NCBI RefSeq assembly: GCF_020520425.1 | Contig: NC_079488.1 | Location: 19,904,247-19,968,246 of the forward strand | Source: Spinacia oleracea | Taxonomy: Eukaryota > Streptophyta > Magnoliopsida > Caryophyllales > Amaranthaceae | Length of the DNA stretch: 64,000 nucleotides | Direction: 5' to 3' | Shown here: piece after piece, positions 10,893-23,128 of the stretch | How the letters are laid out: each line of letters starts with the position of its first letter | Position numbering within the stretch: position 1 is the stretch's first letter | Made by a program: the position numbers and the translations under genes | Notes under the pieces: model-generated | The model's input: only the letters and a program-made list of their open reading frames with translations | Told to the model about the DNA's origin: nothing | Database searches by the model: none

Positions 10893-12899
10893 CTCTGCCT
10901 GCCAAATCTTGTCCAGAAGTGCTCGTCATTTTATCCGCACATACACGGAACAATAACGAACACTTGGAGGGGTACAGCACGTATTCAGATATACGTACCA
11001 AAAAACACATGAAAAGATTTTTGTGCAAATACATGTACTTAAAAAAATAAAACGAATTTTTGGCTTACAACGAAGCAGCGGATTAAAATAATAATAAACT
11101 TCACTTATTCTACCGTTTCAAATAATATGTTTCCACCTCAGAACATACTTATCGAATTCGGCATTCTAAGAAACCATTTTTTAGGCTAAGAACTACGCAA
11201 GACTTGATTCCAAATTAAATCTATTTAAGGCGGATACGTAGGCAATCCATGATTCGGTCCAACCAATTTGCAAAAATGTTAGAGCCTATAGAATAACAAG
11301 AATAAGAAATAGAGTCCCTTATTGAAATTTAATTACTTGCAATCCAAGTCGAAAGAAAAATTTAAGTCAAAGGAAGAATCCAACTCATCAAAATGCCAAA
11401 ACGAGCACACATCGAAAAGGGCACGTACCCTTGCCAGAAGGAGCACTCACACTCCTAGGCACTTAGCCAAGACTCAAAAAATCACGTTGCCTCAATTGAA
11501 TGGGGGCTAGCGCAAGCGTCCATGACCTCTAAAGTACTCGACTTGACCCTCCCTAAAGCGAACTAATTCACTTAAAGACCTTCTTTCACCACTGGACATA
11601 GTCGTTCGCTTAAAGACCTTCTTTCACCACTAGACACAGTCATAATCGCCAACAAGTAGTAAAGGCAGTAAGCTTGCAATAAAAAGGATTGTTCTACGGC
11701 ATCGCCCCATCGTTCCTTCGAACTCAGGGCACCCGTTCATGGTAAATCGAATGCCTGCTAATCTCCTTTGAAAATAAATCAGACCTTGTCAATAGGACTT
11801 GGCATTTTAGCGAGGCTCACCCTACTCAGACATATGACACGGGCATCTAAAATCGAAATCTGAAAGCATCATTAATGAGAAGACATAATAGCAACTGGGG
11901 GCTAATGATTGAAATGAAAGAGCTAGGGAAAGAACTAAGTATACCTTGACCTTTTGTACAGACATACACCAAGTAAATCTAAGTCAATTTGAAAACGGTT
12001 TATATTCCAGCAATTCTGGAAAAGATGGCCCTAAAAGCCTAAAGTATATGCCAAACGGGCACAAGTATACCTTAACGCCTGCACCCTGGCTTCCAGCAAA
12101 TCCTTAGACAGCATTCCAAAAATCGTAACAGTATTTTGATTCACTCATGTAATCCTGTACGAACCCTTCTATAAGTCAACTTACTTAGGACACCTCGGAT
12201 TGTACACAGTAGGACTCGGACCTCAAATAATTTTCAAGGACTTCTTCGAACATAATAAAGTGTCGTTAGGTTTAAGCTAAGTATGCGTTTATCTCGATGT
12301 TGCAAGTGAGTCAAAAGATTTCTAAATATGATTATAGGTAAAGAAAGGCACCTAGCTTTTGGTCAAGGCACACTTCAACATGTGACTACCTTGACCATGG
12401 CAATGTCGCATAATACGACGTTTACAAGAGAAGTAGCAAATGACTACTCGAACGTACCTCGCACTAAACGAATCTGGTTCAAACTATTCATGATCCATGT
12501 CACCATGAATGCATAAAAACGTATGCAAAGCATTATAGCACCAAGCCAATCTCGTAGCTACAGTTGGAGGATTGAGAAAAACACTCTAAAGATGCTCGAA
12601 ATGACGATTTTATCGCAAATTCTCGACGCTAATGCTATACATACATCATAGGGACACAATCCTAAGGTTTGATCGTGTAAAATGAACCTTAGAATTGCTA
12701 CAACCCCTCCCAAATTCTAAGCACCACTTAGAATATATAAAGTCACCCCACTAACAAGGGTAACTGAAAATCGCGAGTCACCAAAACTCCGATCAAACTA
12801 CTGCACATAACGCTCGCCCTACAAGCGCCCGTTACACAGTCTACCTCGTTCCAAAGCAAAAGCGAAAGAAAAAATCAAGGATAAGAACTGTCAAAATAT

Positions 12900-12975
12900 A
12901 CCCAGAAATCATTTTCCACGCCCAGAGCTGGGCGCCGATATCTTTAACGCCCCAGCCTGGGCGCTGAATCTTTCT
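12900..12975. repeat. GC-rich double palindrome, copy 2
   Basis: Same two-stem unit as at 10820, with small changes ('cacgcccagagctgggcgcc', then 'cgccccagcctgggcgctga'). Confidence 0.75.
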
Positions 12976-13814
12976 GCTAGCCAAGTTATTGCCCAGATAT
13001 AAAAATAAGAAAGAAACACCTATGAATCCTCGCATCGAACGAAGTAATAAGCCGTGCAAACCCACGCAGAAGGTGCTACACTTGTTCAAGGACCTGAACG
13101 AGGCGTGATGCAAAAAATAATAATGATATCCCAACACATGGAGGAATGTTCTAAGACACGCCGTTAGGCCACACAAGCCTACGTTGCACCATAAGTTCAA
13201 CCGTCCCACGGTACAAGCCTAAAAAAAGAGTGAGGCATATCGCACTAATGCGGGCACGACCAAGAGCATGTGTAAAAGAGGCAAAGACTACTTATCGCCC
13301 AAATTCAAAATGCAAGCCACACGACTTCTACATTAAGGATTAAAGGTAACAAACCATTACCTACCACGGAAAGGATAGCTCGCACCTACACGAGCAGAAC
13401 CCCAGGACATCTTTCTCGAAAGAACCTACAAAAATCGTACGCCAAAAGGAAGCATCCCAACATGCATACTTGGAGGCTCCAAGCTACGAAACGACCATAG
13501 CAAAATAAAAAATCTCGAAGCAAATGTTTGAACAATCGAATGGGCACGATATTTGAGCCCACTTCATGAATGGGCCTGAACCCTATCAAGCTTCTAAGAA
13601 AACTATTCAAAATCAGTCATTGCTCAAAAAAAAAAATGATTCAAACAAACTGATTAATGGACCGCACACAACGGCCATTCCATGAACGCTCGTTCGCACA
13701 TACATATCATCTTTTCTAAGTATCGAACATTTACGAACACGTTCAAAAGAAAAAAAAAGAGAAAACGAACGAACGAACAAGAGGCCAACTATGTCATCAA
13801 GAAACCTCGCCATA

Positions 13815-13880
13815 AATTATTTTCAGCGCCCAGCGCTGGGCGCCGAAATCTTTAACGCCCAGGCATGGGAGCCGAAAATA
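13815..13880. repeat. GC-rich double palindrome, copy 3
   Basis: The first stem is a perfect palindrome core (GCGCCCAGCGCTGGGCGC); the second stem is decayed. Confidence 0.75.
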
Positions 13881-14529
13881 ATCCCAGACCCAAAAACAGC
13901 TCTGACTTCTATAGGGCCCTGCAATATTCATTCGACTTGAAAATTGCCGAAAGTCGCACCTCACGACTTCGTCAAAGTAGCATACCACTTTAAAGATCGC
14001 TCGCACTTACGAGCGCGATCCCCAAACACGATCAAGGACATTACAAAATGCATATCCCCAAGGAACCTCTTTAACAAGAAATGACCGTCAAGCACGAATG
14101 CTTGGGGGCTCGAAAGAAAATATATATTTCAAAAGAGAGTATGCAAAGTTAAAACAATATTCCCAGACTACGCTGTACGAAGTCCCATGTTTGGATGTCT
14201 AAAAAAAAAAAACGGTTTACGACCTCAAGACAAAGGTCGTCGTTGATACTTATACATAGTCCCCTAATCAAGGACCCAAGTAGTGGCAAAATTGAGCCGT
14301 AAAAAACTAGCTCAAAACCACAAAAGAAGACGGTCACAAGACAAAGGTCCGTCTAAACCCGTTGTCAACCCACATTCAGGTTACAACTAAGTCCGAGCAT
14401 CCCTCGAAAGAATTCGCTCCTACAAGAATGAATAAAAAAGAAATTCTCAAGAGAAATCACAAGAAAAAAAATGAAATAGGGACTTGTCCACCTCAATCAG
14501 GCGAGACCGAGGCACGCGAATCCCAAATC

Positions 14530-14960
14530 AAAAAGACGAATTCAGGTTCGCTCACCTCCAGCGAGCGGGGCGTCCACCCTTAGCGGACAGGGCTCGCCCA
14601 CCTTCAGCGGGCGGGGTCTGCGTCACTAGCCGCGCAGGTCCTCAGTTTTGGAAAAATAAAAATCTTCAAAACAAAAAAATAGGCTCGCCATCTTCAGCCG
14701 GCGGGGTCTACGTCACGAACCGCGTAGGTCCTTATTTTCAAAACAAATTTCAAAATAGATTCGTCCACTTCTATCGGACGGGGTGTCCACCCTTAGCGGA
14801 CAGGTTTGCCATCTTCAGCCGGCGGGGCCTACGTAGGTCCTTATTTTCAAATTTCAAAAACAGATTCGTCCACTTCTATCGGACGGGGTGTCCACCCTTA
14901 GCGGACAGGCTCTCCATCTTTAGCCGGCGGGGTCTGCGTCACTAACCGCGCAGGTCCTTA
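14530..14960. repeat. Tandem repeat array, about 110 bp unit
   Basis: Repeated blocks combining 'cggacggggtgtccaccctt' with 'catcttcagccggcggggtc' and spacers of 'ttcaaaacaaatttcaaa' type. The 153-codon plus-strand frame through it is a repeat translation, not a gene. Confidence 0.8.
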
Positions 14961-14974
14961 ATCACTGCAGCGAT

Positions 14975-15312
14975 AACTTTTTCTGGTTTTCCGTTTTTTC
15001 CAAAAAAGAACGATGTGAGTAGCTTCCCTTTTTTCCAAAGATTGGTTTTCCGTTTTTCCAAAAAAGAACTATGTGAGTAGCTTCCCCTTTTTCCAAAGAT
15101 TGGTTTTCCGTTTTTCCAAAAAAGGACGATGTGAGTAGTTTCCCTTTTTTCCAAAGATTGGTTTTCCGTTTTTCCAAAAAAGAACGATGTGAGTAGCTTT
15201 CCCTTTTTCCAAAGATTGGTTTTCCGTTTTTCCAAAAAAGAACGATGTGAGTAGCTTTCCCTTTTTCCAAAATTTAAAAGAATGGTTTTCCGTTTTTTCC
15301 ATAAAGAACGAT
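14975..15312. repeat. Tandem repeat array, about 58-60 bp unit, five to six copies
   Basis: The unit contains 'ggttttccgtttttccaaaa' and 'gaacgatgtgagtagctt'. All three minus-strand frames stay open across it because the units are similar and lack stops; this does not indicate coding. Confidence 0.88.
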
Positions 15313-15695
15313 GTGCTGGATTTTGCTTCGTTTTACGTCCCATAAAAACAAGGGGGTTTTCTCGTTTAGCTAACCCTGAAAATGAGAATCTTTGAAAACA
15401 TTTTTACCTCGTGATTGGGCTTGGCCAGGCCCAATTACACTTTATAGCTTTGATTTCGAAAACATCTGTAGCTACTCCCAATGACAAAGTGAGGGAGTTT
15501 CTACGCCTCTTTAGATACTTCCAATGACAAAGTGAGGAAGTTTCTATACTATCCGTTGACAAATTCCAATGACACGTGAGGGATATGTTGACACTTCAAG
15601 TGATGACCCTTAAGTCAAATGTTATCACTCGGGGGCTCGTGAGACCCTCGCAAAAAAATAGGTCCCCATGGCTTGTGTGACGCACTCCGTCTAAT

Positions 15696-15743
15696 ACTTT
15701 GACCATCGTCTTACTCCAAGACTCAGTCAAAGTGGGGGCTAAC
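15696..15743 (+). other. Hairpin and polypurine tract before the B 3' LTR
   Basis: ACTTTGAC (15696-15703) and GTCAAAGT (15725-15732) form a stem, followed by the purine run AAAGTGGGGGC next to the LTR, as in family A. Confidence 0.75.
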
Positions 15744-17179
15744 TGTAGACACCTACTTTTGTCCCCCCGGGAAGGTTCGATGATGAGAGCATAAATCTCA
15801 ACTTGACAACGCGTCTCCTATAAAATAACGAATCTCGATCACCCCTTTTCATTTTACCCGAAACCTGCTATTTATAGAAACTTGCTATTTATGGAAACCT
15901 GCTAAAAATAGTAACTACCGTAATGGGTAGTTGTTAAAAGTGGCAAGTCATAAAAGATAGAAACCTGTCAGAATTAGGTGTTGCACTCCGACATAAATCC
16001 TAAATGAGATGGAGATTACGAGAGAATCCTATTCCTAATATGATTTGAAAATAAGAATCACGTATTAATTAAAATCCTAACGAGCTCATAGTTCGTAACG
16101 GGCCCAGACGCATTCCGTCACAAGGTTAATACGCACTAAAAGACTCGATTAAGTCTCAAACACTTCGGATTCTAAGAATCCGAATCTGACTAAGAAAACA
16201 GCCCAGATCCTATTTTCAACGCCTGGCTCTGGGCGCTGAAATTACCTGGGACATATTCTTTCCTAATTCCTCGTGGATTAGAGCTCTACAATTCTATCTT
16301 TCCACGAACTCTTTTCTATAAATATAGCCCAAGTTCGACGTGAAAAAAGGACAACCCATAATTATTATTCTGAGTATTGACTCTAAACCCCTAAACCTAA
16401 GCCTCACGCTGCAAAACTAATCACGCGTTCTGTCGCAATCGATCCATAAATCGAACAGAACATATCCTGTCCCATAACTTGAGATTCGCGAAATAAAAGG
16501 AGAAATAGCAAAGTCAAAGTGGTTAGTTTTCTGAGAACCGTGACGCACCTCTCAAGGGTGCGTCGTAATGTGTCCCTTTTCCATGGTTTAATCGCTTTCC
16601 TCGCCCTTTTTATGAACTGTTAAACTAATTAAATCCGATTGTTCTATCACGCCTAATAAAGATAATATGTTGGGAAATTGGATTATCATGCTAGGTCCCT
16701 TAATACAATCTAAATCAGATAATCGCGTTTGATCTAGTACTATATGTTGCATATTGTTAACATCAACTCAGATTAGTTTAATAGTTAACGCATGTCCCTT
16801 CAATTATTTATGCTGAGCTAGTAAGGATATCCTGCCTCTGGAGTTATCGAAGAGCGAGTACTCCTCTCGGTAGTTACAGTCCCCCGAACCCTCAATCTCT
16901 ACCTTGCGGGTGTATGTTGAGAGATCCCCACACCAGGGATCACAAGGGAACCTACGGCCGTCGTGGTCAAACATAATTGCACTCCCTTTATGTCACGATA
17001 ACCGGGTTTTGTCAGTTTTTCTCATTGTCGTTAAAAACTGAATGGCGACTCCTATATTACTAGTCAATTGAGTGTAAACTCATAGGAAATCCAATTACAC
17101 TTGATTTGACAAAAAGAAACGTCACACCCACGAGGGACAAGGTCACGCATTAGCCTCGTGCTTTTTCGACCCCCTCACA
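15744..17179 (+). repeat. 3' LTR of element B
   Basis: 1,436 bp, TGTAGACACC to CCCCTCACA, paired with 6823-8268. TATA box at 16317-16327. Followed by the ATAGG target duplication. Confidence 0.93.
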
Positions 17180-17388
17180 ATAGGTATCTTTTGCCCCTGC
17201 TATCTCTTTGCCAAGAATGCGGAGTTTCTGGGTTCTGAAACCATGCTAGGATCTTGTACGGCTAATTGTATGCTCTGGGCCCTCGCCAGTAATGTTTGTT
17301 TCTTATATTGTGGACTTTTGGGGTTGTCTGGCTGTCGTCTTTGGTGTTATGCTTGCAACTATCAAATACAATTTTCCGGTATGTCCTT
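17180..17388 (+). pseudogene. PLAC8-family exon, interrupted by element B
   Basis: An exon begins after the acceptor at 6811-6812 and is interrupted at 6822 by element B. It resumes after the duplicate ATAGG and ends at a donor (CCG then GTATGT at 17389). Read across the insertion, the frame is open and shows the cysteine signature of PLAC8 proteins: CIGIFCPCYLFAKNAEFLG, then SCTANC, then a hydrophobic stretch and CRLWCYACNY. PLAC8 proteins are small cysteine-rich membrane proteins that in plants affect cell or fruit size and heavy-metal transport. The following conserved exon (CQEYRE-type) was not found, nor an N-terminal exon. It may be a dead gene or a Helitron-captured exon. It lies about 400 bp after the helicase gene in the same orientation. 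Confidence 0.72.
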
Positions 17389-20176
17389 TTTTCCCATGTG
17401 TGCTTTCTTGTTTGGTAGTCCCCATAAACAATAGATTTGATTCCATACAGGTGTCTTAAAGTAAACAGTCAACCCGAAATTTGCTTCTAAATTATGCATC
17501 TTTTCCCTGTCTTTAGCTCCTTCTGAGAAAACATGAAATTTGTTTCTACAAATCAGTGGTAAAGTTAACTTTTCATGAAATGATTCATGAGATTTCGTGA
17601 ATTCTTTCTCTTGTGTGACAACTAACTTGGACAACACTAATGCCTAAATCAGGTTTAGGTAGATAAATTGAAAATCATGGAAAAAAGGATACTGAGAAAA
17701 TAAGGGGAGAAATGGACACGCTTCTGATACATCTATTTCCTTAGTTAGTGCCTTACATTTTTGGTTGTCTGCTTCCCTGGAAAGATCAGTTTGTGAGGGC
17801 AATATGAGATTTTAAGATTGCTAAAGAGTAAAGATGTTGACATCTCAAAAAGGACAAAAATGAGAAAAAACGTTTCGGCGAGATTTTAAGATTGCTCATG
17901 ATCATGATGTTGACATGTCAAAAAGGTAAAAAAGAGGAATAATCTTCTTAGTTAGATCTTTTGGTATCAAATATGTGGCTACTTATCTGAATGAATCTCT
18001 CACTTACAGGCTATAAAACAATGAAGAGTAACTGCACATTTTTTATGAATGTTGGATATAAACCTTGGACAAATTTTTTAGGAATTTGAATCTGTTTTAG
18101 AAGTTTGACTAAAAACTTTAATTTTTTTGGCGTTTTCAAAACTATTCCCCTGGTTTGTTCATGGTATTTTAATTTCTTTCTCCTGGTTTGTTCATGGTAT
18201 TTTAAGTTCTGGGTTGCTGAAATTATCTGGGGTTTTTGCAATCTGAGCTAGGTTAATTAATGTTGTAGGGTTTGATTGATTTAGGGTTTTAGTTGCTTTA
18301 CATGATGGTACTTTTTTTGATCTTGTGGTTAATTGAAGTTTTGAACTTTGCTAATTTGCAAGTTTTAATTGAGTCAATTAGCTTTTGGGGGGTTTAGATT
18401 GTGTGTATCTTAGACTAGGTTTTCTTTTTCTTTTGTTGCTTTCATGGTGTTGAAGTTGAAGATACAGTTTTCTGGGATTTGGCAGCTGGATAAGTGGAGA
18501 GTGTTATGTGGATTGTTATTTATTAATCTGTGTTTTTGATGTGTTAAGTATGGGTGTTTGGATTCTGGAAACGAATCATATAATGCACAAGTACAAGCAG
18601 TACAATACTCTTCTGCGTTTCATTTTCTCTTCCATAGTCTGTTAGACTATATTGGTAGAAATGTGTTGTTTAGCGGTGTATCAAGCGCCTTTTCAAAAGA
18701 TTAGGGAATCTGAAAAGCACATGAAAAGATTTTGGTGGAAGAGGTAACGAAAAGACGTAACTTTGTATACTCATATGACTTGCTTTCTCAAAAGATCAGA
18801 TTGTAGAGTAGAATTTTATGTTCATTGTACGGATGACTGGATGAGGGTAGGTAGTGTTTTGAGTCTATTGATTGGTAAGGGTAAGTTGCACAGAGTTACA
18901 ACCCTCCTTCCTCACTAACTCCACCAGTAACGGAATTCTGATATCGTTGTTAGTTGAACCAAATAACCTTCAAATCATATTCGCTGTAAAGTCTTTTTCT
19001 TTTTTCACTTTTTAATTGCTTTTTATGTCCCTGGAATTGATTCTGCAACTGTTACCAATAACTGCTTTGTTTGTCACTGGTTTGTTCAGCTTCACAGAAA
19101 CATATGTTTTTAGGAGCTCCTTTGCTCAAGTCTTAACTTTATTGCTCAAAGAGTTTTCCATTAGGCAAAGGTGTTGAGAAGTTTCTTTTATTTTTTATTT
19201 AAGGTCATGTTGGATAAGTCTGACTGATGTGTTACATCTTCTTTTTATTGTTGGATAACAGGATGTTCCTTAGTTTTGTGAAGCGGCTTAGAATCATAAG
19301 GACTTCTGAGGCTAATGGACCTGGTAAGCTGATGCATTTTCAAGTTTACAGTAGGATTTTTTTTTTTTTAAGTCTCTAAATTCATTTATGAAAATCTCAA
19401 CATTCAGCTCCAAGATCAGAAGATAAGTGCAAAACAAAGAAGCAGGCCTACAAAGTCTATTTCTTTGTCGTGTTTTATTAAGATAAAAAACATAGCTAAA
19501 GCTACACGTGATAGTGAAGGGTGTGTCTTCCAACACAGGTGCTCAAGATGAAAAAAAATCTTACAGCAAGATAACTAACGTAAACCCATAACTAATAAAC
19601 AAAAAACAGCTCGTAATCTTTATGACCAATATATTCAACTGTTTAACCAACTATAAACTAATTATTTTGGATTCTTTTGGAACACAAATATTTACTTTTG
19701 AATGACCACATGCACAAGAAGAACATGAAATTATATTTCTATGAATATATGCTTGATTTTTATTGCATTGGTCTTTTTGTTAATTTTTATTGCATTGGTG
19801 TTTTTGTTAACAAGAATTGATCACGCTAACTTTCGTGCTTTATCTGTCATTCAGGATTCGGACCATGGAAGGAACTTTTAAAGCTTGTGGTTTAGGCGTC
19901 ACACTTTTGAAGGCATTTATGCCGTGACCAGCACTTGCTGAATGGGTACCGTATATTTAATGACGTGTCAGGTAATTTGGGGATCATATGTCGAGGCATT
20001 ATACGTAAGGACTTTTGTTTACTGGTGCGTCCTTTGCCCTTATGAGTTTAGAGTTATTGTATCCTCTTTATAAAAATTGTATACTTCATTCCTATTTTGG
20101 GCTGAATTTCTTTGTTATAAAAAAGAAAAGATGTTATAATTTATCAGACATTTTGCAGCAAATGTTATTTAGTACT
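17389..20176. other. AT-rich flanking DNA, intron-like, no clear gene
   Basis: Long T-rich stretches, probably intron or intergenic. It contains small tandem duplications: about 75 bp near 17815-17935 ('agattttaagattgct' units), about 37 bp at 18130-18205 ('cctggtttgttcatggtatt') and about 29 bp at 19750-19810. The rightmost bases, ACCCT (20177-20181), are the left target duplication of element A2. Confidence 0.6.
19262..19895 (+). other. Possible two-exon short coding relic
   Basis: A segment with an acceptor (AACAG, ending 19261) and donor (GTAAGC at 19324), and a second after another acceptor (CATTCAG, ending 19854), join in phase into a 34-codon frame starting MFLSFVKRLRIIR and ending GPWKELLKLVV before TAG at 19893-19895. 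I recognise no family. It may be a gene end, a captured fragment or chance. Confidence 0.25.
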
Positions 20177-21192
20177 ACCCTTTTAGACACCTAATTTGTG
20201 TCTCCCCTCTGGGATGATGACGATACCATTATCCTTACTAGGAGGTTGGAATAACTCCATGCGGAAATCCCAATTGCTAAGAACATCTCCAAAATTCAAG
20301 ATCCAAAATCAAATCCCCGAGGCCGTTCCCCTCCCGGAACTCGGTACAAAATACAATTTTCAAGAACCAATTTCAAAATGCAAGTACAATCTCATCTAGT
20401 AGACCATTCCATTGGTCCCGTGAAACGGGAATTCAAAACCCGAAACTGCTTGTTTTTAGACGCAAAATCAAGCCTTAACCTCCAAGCAAACACTACACGC
20501 CAACTCGTACTATTCGTACGAAGGTACACCCATACAAGACAAAGCAAGGACGGCATCTTTCCGTCCTTTCTTGGCGGCATTCATGCCACGTCACCAGCGC
20601 CCAGCGCTGCCTGCTGCGTGCTGCGCTGGCGATGGCTGGCGTTTTGCGGCCATTTCTCCTATAAAAACCCCCCTAATCCCAGCATTATGGGAGGCAGATT
20701 GCAAATACAACGTCGTAATACCAAAATTACGCCTCAAAATACAAATAAAAAACCCTTCAAAAACACATACAAAACTTCAAATTCTAAGCAATTGGGAGCT
20801 CTAAAAGGAATTCTTGCCTAAACCTAAATAGGTAATTCCGAATCCCACCATATTCAATCATGTTTCTTTGATTTCAAAATGATTAGCAAGTTGGCATTTT
20901 TATTACTAAAAATGTCACTTGCAACAATCATACATCTTTTTCAAAATCCAAACTTTTCAAAATACAAAAATGCAAACTTTCAAGATTCAAGGATGTTCAA
21001 AGTTGCTTGCAATCACCTCTTTGAAGAATCACTTTCAAGCATGGAGTAATCAAAGATGACACCTTTTAACTCTTAAAGGTTTAGTCTTTTGAGATTCAAA
21101 ACTCCATTTTTCAATATACAAATTCAAGTTTTCAAATTTCAAGATCCCACAATGTTTAGGGTTGCTCATGACTACTTCCCTAAACTAGGATC

Positions 21193-21655
21193 CACTACTA
21201 GAATTTCCGTGTTATGGCGATGCCTTTTGAGCTGATTAGCAACGCCTAAAGGCGCCGAGATAAAAGGCCTCGACGCCTGCCATCCGCGTCGAGGAATCGT
21301 TAGTCGAGAATTGGCGACACCTTATGGCGTCGAGAATGGGGACGCTCTCCGCTGTCCAGGTCATGAGTAAGGCGTCTAGAATTGCTACGCCTTACAACGT
21401 CTACTGTGTAGTGCAGCGTCGATAATGGCGACGCCTTTAGATGTCCAGAAAATGAGAGGTGCGTCGTGATTCTCGACGCCTTAAATCGTTGTAATGGTTT
21501 TTTAGGCGTCGAAAAACATAAAATTAAACCTAGATTGAAAAAATTTGTCGACGCCCTTTTGGGTCCTTATTCTAGACATCATTTGTCATCCACATTGTTC
21601 TTGACGCTTTTCCGCGACATCACAAAGAGTTATGGCGGGAAATTTAAAACATAAA
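21193..21655. repeat. Left terminal and subterminal repeat region of the CACTA element
   Basis: After the terminal CACTACTAGAA come many direct and inverted copies of a GACGCC/GGCGTC core (for example 'ggcgtcgagaat', 'cgacgcctt'). Such arrays bind the TNPA-type protein in En/Spm; that role is inferred here. Confidence 0.8.
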
Positions 21656-22284
21656 TAATGTAAAACAATCACAACGACATCATAACGTGTCCACAATTTT
21701 TTTGTAAGCTTTTTTCACCTGTACATATATATATATATTGATCTTCACTTCATCGAACAATGTACGTAACATATGTTTTTGGCAAATAATAAAATTTTAT
21801 TAATCACCAATATAATAAGCTAATTAAGTACGTAGTTAATATTAAAATCAATACTAGCTAGAATGTATAAATAAGTACGTTACAAATCCATAGTACGTAC
21901 ATTGATATTACTAATTAAGTCTAGAAAAACTAAAATTCATGCTAATTAAAAGGAAAAAAAAGCCTAAAATAACTAAAGGATTGTTCGTAGACGATGGTTC
22001 ATAGTACATTAGATAATAAAGACTAAAATAACTAGCTAGCTATACAGACGATTGTTCGTAGTAGCTAATATGAAGCTCAAGTGTCTCAGGCTGGTTCATT
22101 CTTTTGTTGCTCCTTTATCACGTTGGACAACCTTCAAAACAAAATAAAGAATAATAATAAGTAAAAACAAAATATACCAAAGCTCATATGAGGCCCCTCC
22201 GCCCCTAATAAAGTTACAGCGCAATTATTAACTATAAACATATTATTTTTTTATTTATTTGGTAATAAGACATACTCCGTGTTT

Positions 22285-22870
22285 TTATTACACATAAGCA
22301 AACGCAAAACACTAGCCAAACAACACAAAGGCAGTTAAACTGCAGTGGATACAACAGAGTACAGCAGGAGAGCACGCAGCAGAGCACATTAGTAGAGCAC
22401 GCAGCAGAACACGCAGCAGAGGCTGAAGAATACAAGGCTGAAGATGATGGAAGTTCAGAACACAATGCATCTGATGACGGTTATGACGACTACTGGTAGC
22501 TAGGAAACTTGAGATTGTTAATGATTAAAAGATAATTTCAATTGTTACTGAGTCTCCTAAGTTAGAGGCCGGGGAAGTTGAAGATCTGGAATGCATTTGT
22601 TAAATTCTGTTTTTTTAGATCAATATTTATAGGTATTTTGAGATATGCTGATGTTTTCAGACTATTTAAGCTTACAATGCAGCAGATAAGCAGACACAAT
22701 GCAGCAGATAAGCAAGCAGCACTGTGGATTAAGCAGTCAGCAGAGCAAGCATCACTGCAGCAGTAGAGCACATCAACAACAAAGATACAATGCAGAAGAT
22801 AAGCAGACACAATGCAACAACTGCACTACAGGCAGAACTGCAGACCTGCAGTAAGCCCTGGCAGCCTGCA
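22285..22870. repeat. CAG/GCA-rich low-complexity stretches in the CACTA element
   Basis: Irregular repeats of 'cagcagagcac' and 'gcagataagcagacacaatg' types at about 22290-22440 and 22675-22870, with a similar stretch at 27925-28145. The cysteine-rich minus-strand frames across them are translation artefacts. A short acidic plus-strand frame ending DDGYDDYW (about 22430-22499) is unassigned. Confidence 0.6.
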
Positions 22871-23128
22871 CAGCAGGTACATATATGCACAAGGCGTCGA
22901 GACAACAGCAAACTTTCTTGTGACTGAATGTACTCTGGATACAAATAACAATATATCTTTATGATGCAGGACAAATGCAGATGGATGCAGCCAACTTCAT
23001 GACTGAATGAATGCGCGCAGGGACAAATTTTGTGCATGACTGAATGTTTGTGCATCCAAATAATTGTCTTGCCAAGCAACATAAAACATGTAAAAAGAGT
23101 TCAAATGATAACAGATTAGAATATATAC

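Larger units (their letters stand above)
10651..14480. other. Element B internal region, no gene seen
   Basis: Unassigned interior with three related palindromic segments (listed separately) and a two-fold tandem repeat of about 40 bp at 11570-11645 ('taaagaccttctttcaccac'). Frames of 60-120 codons occur on both strands, but none shows a domain I recognise. Confidence 0.55.
6823..17179 (+). mobile_element. Element B: complete non-autonomous LTR retrotransposon (LARD-like)
   Basis: Two similar LTRs (6823-8268 and 15744-17179) bracket about 7.5 kb of internal DNA. The 5 bp target duplication is ATAGG at 6818-6822 and 17180-17184. The primer-binding site (8270-8287) and the hairpin plus polypurine tract (15696-15743) are in place. 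No gag or pol motif is visible in any frame, so it must be moved by proteins from another element. LTR start, primer site and polypurine tract match family A, making a Tat-lineage donor likely. The LTRs differ by roughly two to three dozen substitutions plus small indels by eye, more than in element C. The internal part carries arrays, palindromes and a captured YTH gene fragment. Confidence 0.92.

Noticed and set aside
14484..14945. 153-codon plus-strand frame
   Set aside because: Runs through a tandem array; the protein is a repeat translation with no domain.
14942..15343. 133-codon minus-strand frame
   Set aside because: Repeat translation of the 58-60 bp array, also open in other frames.
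22232..22465. Cysteine-rich minus-strand peptide
   Set aside because: Comes from CAG/GCA-rich low complexity read on the opposite strand; no family pattern.
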